This document shows, piece after piece, positions 57,279 to 64,000 of a DNA stretch of 64,000 nucleotides (position 1 is the stretch's first letter; each line of letters opens with the position of its first letter). A program made the position numbers and the translations under genes. The stretch covers positions 85,838 to 149,837 of the forward strand of contig JAHBNG010000024.1 in assembly GCA_019217005.1 (NCBI GenBank), written 5' to 3'. Source of the DNA: Chloroflexi bacterium TSY. GTDB lineage: Bacteria > Chloroflexota > Anaerolineae > Caldilineales > Caldilineaceae. The notes below the pieces were generated by a model. That model was given only the letters and a program-made list of their open reading frames with translations. It did no database searches and was not told the DNA's origin.

Positions 57279-58695
57279 TTACTGTGCAGTGCGTGATATC
57301 AGGCTTGGCTCTCGTTCAGCAAAAATCTGCTGAATGTGGGTGCGCCATGCCTGATACGGATTTTCTCCTTCAGTCACGTGCCTTTGTTTTGCCACCCTCA
57401 AGGTCTCCTGGGCAATCGCGCTGACATCCTGTGCGGACATTTGCCAGTAAACCTGGCAAGCCAATTCATTCCAGGGCAAAAAGCTTCCGGAACACCCACG
57501 TGTTTGTGTTGCAAATGCCGCACCCTGTGCTATGGCCGGCAAGTGATGTTGACCAAGGGTGCGAAACTGTTCGAGGCTTTCCCGCTCTACACCACCTGTC
57601 ATGGTTGAGCAATAGGCGGCACCGCTCCATATATCGCCATGATACATCAGTGGAAACCGAGAGATGATCTTGGCAATGTCGCTCCCTTCACCGCAGCAAG
57701 CCATCCATAGGCTGCGCCCCAGTCCCTGGTAGTAAGCGTGTCGGGCTTCCTCGGATAGGTAGCTCGGAAAGTGAAGTTTATCAATGCCTTCTTCCCAGTT
57801 AAACATACCAAAAGTGAAGCCATACCCGTCCACGATCTTCCAGCGCATGATTGGGTCAAGCTCGGCAATATATGGCTCAAGCGGTACCTGCTGCCTGGCC
57901 AGCGCGATCCCGACGCCAATGTAGACAATATCCAAATATGCAGCGGCAGGGCCATTCAGCCATCTATTGAGGTGGTCGCCCGACGTCACTAAATCCAGGG
58001 TGGCATAGCCCGTCCCCACGCCTTCTATGGCAAAGTCACGAAACTCATCTTCCACCCTTTGGATGCGCTGCCACAGATGATCTGGATCTGGTGTATCCAA
58101 GGCAGCATGGCATCCCCCAACAAAGCGTAAATAGACGTGACGAAGCTGTGGCAGCGTATCGTTGACGTGACGGAACTGTAGGATCGCCGCCCCGCTTGGC
58201 ATGCCGTGGATTTGCTGGTGTACTTTACCTTCTGTCGTCACTGGGTCCGTATCCAGCGGTGTGCGATGATCGACTTGTTGTTCCATTGGGAGCTCACGAC
58301 CGGATAAGGTCGCATAGACCTGGTCGATAATCGATTGTACTCTAGGCGACTGTAACGATGTGTCATCGAATTGGTTCGCGGCTGATGGTCGATCTTGGAC
58401 ACGATCTGGATTGAGATTTGTCTGACTACTGTCTGGACCGTTCTGCCCTATTTGTGGTATGACTGAATCTACATTAATGTTTTCAGTTATGTCTCCAGGT
58501 TGAAGTTCATCTGCCAAGAGGGCAACCAATTCTTCATTGGAGAAAGTATCCAACTTGGCCAGTAACTGCTCCGCCTCGTCATCCAGCGTTTCCGAACCGT
58601 CGTCACCCTCGACTGTCTCCACCTCACTCTGTATAACTGCTTCGTTCTGTGACTCGGTGCCTAGCTTTTGGACCATCTGATCAGTGAGATAGTCT
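57279..58695 (-). pseudogene. DUF1702 domain of the second ACP-DUF1702 protein (3' part)
   Basis: Begins after MITE-B with DQMVQKL, an acidic docking-like helix pair (AEQLLAKLDTFSNEELVALL), a linker, then DUF1702 (~residues 100-450): YIGVGIALARQQVPLEPYIA, WKIVDGYGFTFGMFNW, YYQGLGRSLWMACCGEGSDI, GDIWSGAAYCSTMTGGVE, AIAQGAAFATQTRG. About 70% like the intact copy at 59.5-60.5 kb by eye. Its carrier domain was separated by MITE-B. As I recall, DUF1702 is known from enediyne and other polyketide clusters and its chemistry is not settled. An internal start could still give a free DUF1702 protein. Confidence 0.82.
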
Positions 58696-59073
58696 CAGTA
58701 GATCCAAATTTCAGGTTTTGAGAGAGAATTCTGGCTAAACAGTTGACATAAATACAAATTTGCCGGTCGATATCTAGTTTTTGCGTTAGATTTGGGGGTG
58801 GTTCAAAATTAGGTTTACACTTTTGATATATAGACAAAAATCTATATGAGACCGTTTTCTCTCTGAGAACCGGCGAAATCAGAGAATATAAACGTTCTTT
58901 CTGTTTCTAAAAGTGTAAACCTATCTATCCAGCTAAAATGAACCACCCCTAGATTTGGGCGATTTTCAGATATGAAATAGGTTGTTTTCTGTAACCGAAA
59001 TCTGAATAAATGACTCCAAAATCCCTGCAATCTCGACTGAAAATCGCCAAAAACGCCAAATTTGGATCTACTG
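58696..59073 (+). mobile_element. MITE-B copy 2 (interrupted by MITE-A)
   Basis: Ends CAGTAGATCCAAATTT and its inverse; exact 5-bp target duplication AGTCT (58691-58695, 59074-59078). Removing the nested MITE-A and its duplication leaves a 215-bp element like that at 61279-61493 (opposite orientation). Inserted at the end of the ACP domain. Confidence 0.92.
58795..58949 (+). mobile_element. MITE-A copy 5 (diverged), nested in MITE-B
   Basis: 155 bp with the same ends but many internal differences from copies 1-4; target duplication TAGATTTG (58787-58794, 58950-58957). Older than the others, or from a sister family. Confidence 0.9.
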
Positions 59074-59458
59074 AGTCTAGCAGAGCCTCCACTGTCGGAT
59101 ATTCGAATATCAACGCCGCTGTCAATTCAACCCCCAGGCCGTTTTCCAAACGATTTTGCAATTCGACAACCTTCAGCGAATTCAATCCCAGATCAAAGAG
59201 GCGCTGACGTAGGCTGATCTTTTCCGCATTGGTAGACCCCAGAACATGGGCCAATTGCGTGCTCAGAAAATCAGCTACCTGTTCTCGCCATTCACTTTGG
59301 GGAAGCTCTGCCAATGTATCGATCAGCCGTTCCTGATTCACCATCGAACCCTGAGTCAGTTCTGAGTCGATGGCACTTCTGTCCTGCTCGCTTCCGCTGC
59401 CGATGATGGCGTTCGGTTCAGGTGGAGTATGGTGGGCATCACTGTTCATGAAGGTCAT
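59074..59458 (-). pseudogene. ACP domain of second ACP-DUF1702 protein (5' part)
   Basis: MTFMNSDAHHTPPEPNAIIG then ERLIDTLAELPQSEWREQ and the carrier motif FDLGLNSLKVVELQNRLENG, where the usual Asp before Ser is Asn. Frame enters MITE-B after VEALLD. Its ATG overlaps the stop of the upstream ACP-DUF1702 gene (ATGA), so the pair was translationally coupled. Confidence 0.85.
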
Positions 59459-61278
59459 AGTTGGTCAATCTCCTGTAACAGGTTTTGCTCTCGTTCAGAA
59501 AAAACCTGCTGAATGTGGGCGCGCCATGCTTGATAAGGACCCTTTTGATCCGTTACGGCTCTCTTTTCTGCAACCCGCAAAGCCTCTTGGGCGATCAAGT
59601 CGACGTCGTGGGCTGACATTTGCCAGTAGACTTGGCAAGCCAACTCATTCCAAGGAAGAAAATTTCCAGAATGCTTACGTTTGGTCACCGCAAAGGCGGC
59701 ACCCTGCGCTAGGGCTGGTAAGTGATGCTGGCTATGGGTACGCATCTGCTCAAGTTCTTCCCGATTGACACCGCCTGCCATGGTTGAGCCAAAGGCAGCA
59801 CCACTCCACATATCGTTATGATATTCCAGTGGAAATCGGGAGATGATATCCGCAATCTCGCCACTGTCGCCGCAACAAGCAAACCACTGACTGCGCCCCA
59901 ATCCCTGGTAGTAGACATGTCGGGTCTGCTCAGATAAGTCGTCTGGACAATAAAGTTGCTCGATGCCTTTTTCCCGGTAAAACATCCCAAACGTGAATCC
60001 ATAGCCATCCACAACGTTCCAGCGCAGAATCGGATCAAGATCGGCAATATATGGTTCGAGCGGCACCTGCTGCCTGGCCAGCGCAATCCCAACGCCAATA
60101 TAGACGGCACTCTTATGCTCAGCAGCAGGACCATTCAGCCATCTATCAAGACGGTTGCCTGGCTTTTGCAGATCCATGAGCGCGTAGCCCGTGCCTGCAC
60201 CTTCAATTACAAAGTCACGAAACTCAACTTCCACCCTTTGGAGGCGCCGCCACAGATAATCTGGATCTGGTGTATCCAGGGCCGCGTGCCATCCTCCGAC
60301 AAAACGTAAGAAGACATGACGAAGGTGTGGCAGCGCATCGTTGGTATGACGAAAGCTTAGAACTGCGGCCCCGCTAGGAATACCCAGGTTCTGCTGACGC
60401 GCTTTGCCCTCAACCGTTACTGGGTCCGTATCCAGCGGTGCATGATAGGCCACCTGTTGTTCCATTGGGAGATCGCGACCAGATAAAGTCTGATAAACTT
60501 GGTCGATAATCGAGTTCAAGCCAGGCGACTGGAATGAGACGTCATCAAATTGGTTGGTTGCTGGGGGTTGCGAGCGGCTGCGATCTGATTTGAGATTTGT
60601 CTGACCAATGGCTGTACCGTTCTCCTCTGTTTGTGGCATGACTGAACCCACGTCTATGTAATTAGTCATATGTTCAGGTAAGTCTTCAGGTTGAAGTTCA
60701 TCTGCTAGGATGGCAAGCAATTCTTCATTGGAGAACGTATCCAATTTGGACAGTAACTGCTCCGCCTTACCATCCAGGATATTCTCAGTGTCACCACCTT
60801 CAATTGTCTCCATCTCGCTCCAGGTAACGCCTGCATCCTGTGACGCATTGTCGAGCTTCTGGACCATCTGATCAATGAGATAGTCTAGCAAAGCCTCCAC
60901 CGTCGGGTATTCGAATATTAACGCCGCCGTCAATTCAACCCCCAGGCCATTTTCCAAACGATTTTGCAATTCGACCACCATTAGTGAATCCAAACCCAGA
61001 TCGACGAGGCGCTGACGTAGGCTGATCTTTTCAGCACTGGCAAAACCTAGAACCTGGGCCAACTGCGTGCGCAGAAAATCGGCCACCTGTTCTCGCCATT
61101 CACTTTGGGGAAGCTCTGCCAACGTATCGATCAGCCGTTCCTGATTCACCATCAAACCCTGCGTCAGTTCTGACAGGAAGAAGGTCTTGGCACCAGGGAA
61201 ATTGACATAGAAAGTCTCCCAATCAATCAGCACTGCACCTAGCTGAGGTGCTCGTTCATTGACTGTATTTAAGAGGCT
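59455..61278 (-). CDS. ACP-DUF1702 fusion (originally the C-terminus of the upstream PKS)
   Basis: About 607 residues from the MITE-B edge. Residues 5-35 (LLNTVNERAPQLGAVLIDWE) are the post-KR end of a PKS module. ACP ~55-140 has LVDLGLDSLMVVELQNRL (Ser ~102). A docking-like helix pair (~175-200) and a linker follow. DUF1702 (~255-605): YIGVGIALARQQVPLEPYIA, WNVVDGYGFTFGMFYR, YYQGLGRSQWFACCGDSGE, DMWSGAAFGSTMAGGVN, ALAQGAAFAVTKRK, GPYQAWRAHIQQVF. A TTG inside the MITE gives an open frame from 61290; there is no obvious ribosome site. Fusion of DUF1702 to a carrier protein suggests it acts on the thioester-bound chain. Confidence 0.88.
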   Translation of the reverse strand, partial: SLLNTVNERAPQLGAVLIDWETFYVNFPGAKTFFLSELTQGLMVNQERLIDTLAELPQSEWREQVADFLRTQLAQVLGFASAEKISLRQRLVDLGLDSLMVVELQNRLENGLGVELTAALIFEYPTVEALLDYLIDQMVQKLDNASQDAGVTWSEMETIEGGDTENILDGKAEQLLSKLDTFSNEELLAILADELQPEDLPEHMTNYIDVGSVMPQTEENGTAIGQTNLKSDRSRSQPPATNQFDDVSFQSPGLNSIIDQVYQTLSGRDLPMEQQVAYHAPLDTDPVTVEGKARQQNLGIPSGAAVLSFRHTNDALPHLRHVFLRFVGGWHAALDTPDPDYLWRRLQRVEVEFRDFVIEGAGTGYALMDLQKPGNRLDRWLNGPAAEHKSAVYIGVGIALARQQVPLEPYIADLDPILRWNVVDGYGFTFGMFYREKGIEQLYCPDDLSEQTRHVYYQGLGRSQWFACCGDSGEIADIISRFPLEYHNDMWSGAAFGSTMAGGVNREELEQMRTHSQHHLPALAQGAAFAVTKRKHSGNFLPWNELACQVYWQMSAHDVDLIAQEALRVAEKRAVTDQKGPYQAWRAHIQQVFSEREQNLLQEIDQL

Positions 61279-61493
61279 CAGTAGATCCAAATTTGGCGTT
61301 TTTGGCTATTTTCAGTCGAGATTGCAGGGATTTTGGAGTCATTTATTCAGATTTCGGTTACAGAAAACAACCTATTTCATATCTGAAAATCGCCCAAATC
61401 TAACGCAAAAACTAGATATCGACCGGCAAATTTGTATTTATGTCAACTGTTTAGCCAGAATTCTCTCTCAAAACCTGAAATTTGGATCTACTG
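61279..61493 (-). mobile_element. MITE-B copy 3 (215 bp, intact)
   Basis: Ends CAGTAGATCCAAATTT/AAATTTGGATCTACTG; exact target duplication AGGCT (61274-61278, 61494-61498). Insertion length 220 bp with duplication, not a multiple of 3, so it breaks the PKS frame between KR (DLFHSL) and the ACP segment (SLLNTV). Confidence 0.94.
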
Positions 61494-62734
61494 AGGCTAT
61501 GGAAGAGATCAATTCCCTCAGATCCACTAAAGGCTGCCATGCCCAGACTCGCCAAACGATTCAGCGTTTCATCATCGGCAGCCATGCCAGACTCGGCCCA
61601 AGGTCCCCAATTAATCGATTGTCCAGGGAGGCCCAGCGTGCGGCGATGGTGGGCCAGGGCATCCAAAAAGGCATTGGCGGTTGCATAGTTGCCTTGGCCA
61701 GGGTTGCCGAGCAAAGAAGCCACCGATGAGAAACAGACAAAGAAGTCCAACTGCATGTCGAGAGTGTGTAGATGCAAGTTCCATGCCCCCTGCACTTTGG
61801 GTTTTAGCACCCGTTCGAAGCGTTCAACCGTCTGCTGACGCAGCACACCATCATCCAGAACGCCAGCAGCGTGGATGATTCCTCTGAGGGGTGGGGCCTG
61901 ATCTTCGATGGTCTTCATGATCCGCGTTACATCATCGCTGTCGGTCACGTCTGCCTGAATAACCAGAAGCTGAGCGCCCTGCTTTTGCAACGCTTCCAAC
62001 GCTTCTTCCTTGCCGGTGGCACCACTGCGTCCGCACAGAACCAGATGACGAGCGCCCCCTATCAGTAGGCTTTGAGCGATCTGCAAGCCCAACGCACCCA
62101 AACCACCAGTAATCAGATAGCTGGCATCGTCTCGCACCGGTTGGGTGGTTGCGGGCTGGAGAGTTGGGTCTAGCGAGGTGGCGACCAAGCGAGCGACATA
62201 CCGCTCATTTTGTCGCCAGGCCACCAGGTCTTCTTGCTGTTTTGTGTTGTCCTCTCCTAGCTCTGTAATCAGTTGATGCGCAGCGCTTTCTGCATGTGCG
62301 CTGGGATCCAAGTCCAGACAAACGCAATGTAAGCCAGGGTATTCTTGGGCAATGACGCGACCTAGCCCCCACGCCATAGACTGCTGAACCTCTTTCGGTT
62401 GGTCCAACCCTATGCCCTGAACCTGACGCGCGCCTTGTGTCGCTAGCCAGAGTCGCGGTGTTGGTTGACCGAGACTCTGCACTAAATGGAGGATGCTTGC
62501 AGGACCCAAATTCTGATCAAATTGAAATTCCACAGGCATGTCCAGACTCCAGAGATGAACCACCCCTTGCAGAGGCTGACCAATCAGACCCGTAAAGAGC
62601 GCCGACATATCCAGTTCGTTTCCTAGGCGTATGCAAAATTGATCTTGATTGATCTGCTCAAAACGCTCACCATGCCAGACTAATATCGGGCATTGTCCAT
62701 TGGCTTCGAGCTTTCGAGCCAGCTCCTGCGCCAC
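61451..62734 (-). pseudogene. PKS ketoreductase region (part of broken PKS)
   Basis: KR structural half (GVVHLWSLDMPVEFQF, PRLWLATQGARQVQG, MAWGLGRVIAQEYPGL) and catalytic half: NADPH loop YLITGGLGALGLQIAQSLL, LCGRSG, active Ser in FFVCFSSVASLLGNPGQG, Tyr and Asn in NYATANAFLDALAHHRR. GIIHAAGVLDDGVL carries an LDD motif, which predicts B-type stereochemistry. Real coding starts at about 62760 (WLIFADKQGVAQEL) in this frame; the DH part before it is in another frame. Homology ends at 61499 at MITE-B. Confidence 0.88.
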
Positions 62735-62754
62735 GCCCTGCTTGTCGGCAAAGA

Positions 62755-63984
62755 TCAGCCAGTTGGTTGGTGGTTAGTTGCTGGTGGTTGGTAGTTGGTT
62801 GCTAGTAGCCGGTGGCTGGTGGCTGGCTGCCACTTGACTTCATAGATGGCGTTCCTGTCCCGCCGGCTATCGCGCGAAAGATTCGCTTGCCTGGCAACGG
62901 CTTGGCAACGCAAACCTTCGACCGTCATCAAGAGTTCCCCGCTTTCGGTATAGAGATGGATATCACCCGAGATCTGTTTCTCGTTCTTTTCACTAAGCCA
63001 CGCATGACAGTAGAGAGTGTCTGCAAGGTCTGGACGGCGCAAGAGGGTGAACTGGTCAATTTGAATCGGTAGATAGATGGTCTCTGCGGGACCTGTCCCA
63101 TTTTCCGTATCTAGCTGACTGGCATTCTCATCGTTGCTTTGGAGATCGCCGGCAGATGAACCATCTTCTGTCATGATGCCCAAAAAGCTTTGCAGACAGA
63201 GATCAATGACGACTGGGTGAAGTTGATACTCGCCATTGGTCTCAGCAACGTCTGAATGTAGATGCAGCTTAGTCAGGACTTCCCCATCTTTGTGCCAAAG
63301 GTCGGTGATCCCTTGGAATGTTGGCCCATAGGAGAGACCCAATGCCTCAAGCTGTTCATAGGTGGTGCTTTGAGAGAGTGGCGCGCCCAGACGATCCTGC
63401 ACGGCGCTCAGGTTCAGCCTTTGGGTTGGAGGTGTGGCAGTAGCCTCCGATTTTGGCAAATATCGGCTACGGGCATGATGCACCCAGGTCAACTCATTTT
63501 CTGACTGACTGGACTCTGATGGAGAGACATCTCGCTGACTTAAGATATCGATCGTATCACCAGACAGGACCAACTGTAGGCGTGTTGTGGATGGCGTCTC
63601 TCCTCCTGGATGAACCTGTTCAGTTAAATTTAAATCGAAGAGGGGCAGCGCTCTTTGAAACTCGATCTCGGTTAACTGGCTTGACGCACCGATCTGTGCC
63701 GCTGCAGCCAGCGCCATCTCGATGTAGCCAGCCCCAGGAAAGACGGCCGTATGCTGAATGCAATGATCTTTTAGGTAGGGAAGTTTGCTGGACGCCAGCT
63801 TCCCCTCCCATACCTGTGTAGAAAGGGCTAGATTGAGGCGTTTTCCCAAGAGCGGGTGCCGGCTGGAGACTCTCCCATTGTCAACATCCCCCAACCGATC
63901 CTGAATGGACTCTTCAGATTCCAGCCAATAACGTTCCCGCTGCCACGGATATGAAGGTAGGCGTACAAATTGACCCGTTAGCAA
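62755..63984 (-). pseudogene. PKS dehydratase region, entering from beyond the window
   Basis: RLPSYPWQRERYWLE is the post-AT linker, HPLLG the start of the DH, and YLKDHCIQHTAVFPGAGYIE has the DH His (the Gly of HxxxGxxxxP is His here). HPVVIDLCLQSF carries the catalytic Asp. After about residue 380 come the microsatellite-coded residues and a stop. The frame has a TGA at 63997-63999, so either there is another frameshift upstream or translation begins at the TTG at 63984. KS and AT of this module should lie beyond the right edge. Confidence 0.85.
62756..62830. repeat. Heptamer microsatellite at DH-KR junction, site of frameshift
   Basis: Degenerate TGGTTGG/TAGTTGG/CTGGTGG units of period 7 over ~70 bp, translated as HRLLATNYQPPATNHQPTG. 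The DH and KR frames change here. A unit gained or lost outside multiples of three explains the break. Confidence 0.8.
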
Positions 63985-64000
63985 TTTTTTCCAGTCTCAG

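Noticed and set aside
57279..61278. Calling the cluster an enediyne pathway because of DUF1702
   Set aside because: No enediyne PKS, thioesterase or other warhead-cassette genes are visible; DUF1702 alone is not enough.
1..64000. CRISPR arrays, tRNA and rRNA genes
   Set aside because: No regularly spaced direct repeats with unique spacers; no cloverleaf or rRNA-like stretch was noticed by eye. A covariance-model scan would settle it.

Overview
The window reads as part of a bacterial genome with many insertions and duplications. The best guess is Chloroflexota (Anaerolineae, Caldilineae or Herpetosiphon-like). This rests on gene style: a Tat-dependent lipoprotein sugar-binding protein, a DUF2723 mannosyltransferase-like protein, a GlgC pair, a TubC-docked NRPS, ISAzo13-type elements, and degenerate 7-8 bp simple repeats inside genes. 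It is an inference with no rRNA or marker tree behind it. I saw no tRNA, rRNA or CRISPR array.

Region 1 (1-32.7 kb) is mostly housekeeping and catabolism. It holds the start of a sugar ABC permease and its binding protein, TrmB, a SAM methyltransferase, a cell-surface glycan block (large membrane protein with an ILEI-like tail, Dpm1-type glycosyltransferase, DUF2723 protein) and a DnaJ/SH3b gene split by one in-frame amber codon. It continues with an acyl-CoA synthetase gene cut by an IS, a LivG-like ATPase, two GlgC paralogues (one with its catalytic residues gone), and a sugar/uronate group: formyltransferase, VOC protein, DgoD-like dehydratase, zinc alcohol dehydrogenase, PA14 protein, beta-propeller hydrolase and M19 dipeptidase. 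Three leftward genes in this region share a palindromic upstream site (around 1656, 25250 and 32500), which suggests a small regulon.

Region 2 (34-64 kb, all on the minus strand) is a hybrid PKS-NRPS biosynthetic cluster. In transcription order: a PKS module (DH, KR) entering from beyond the right edge; an ACP fused to a DUF1702 domain; a second ACP-DUF1702 copy; an FAD-dependent halogenase-like enzyme; a free ACP; a KS-AT protein; an AT-remnant-plus-carrier protein; a two-module NRPS (TubC dock-C-A[Thr]-PCP-C-A-PCP-TE); a P-type ATPase lacking the usual CPC metal motif; and a formyltransferase-initiated NRPS fragment. Fusing DUF1702 to a carrier protein and duplicating it beside a halogenase is the most novel feature here.

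The cluster is being dismantled. Two MITE families (one with 8-bp and one with 5-bp target duplications), an IS701-like IS, an ISAzo13 element, a microsatellite frameshift and a ~4.7 kb foreign island (HTH protein, RelE/Phd toxin-antitoxin pair, RTX protein, restriction-modification fragment) break at least six of its genes. The same MITE sits inside both copies of the IS701-like element, so insertions are nested and their order can be read.
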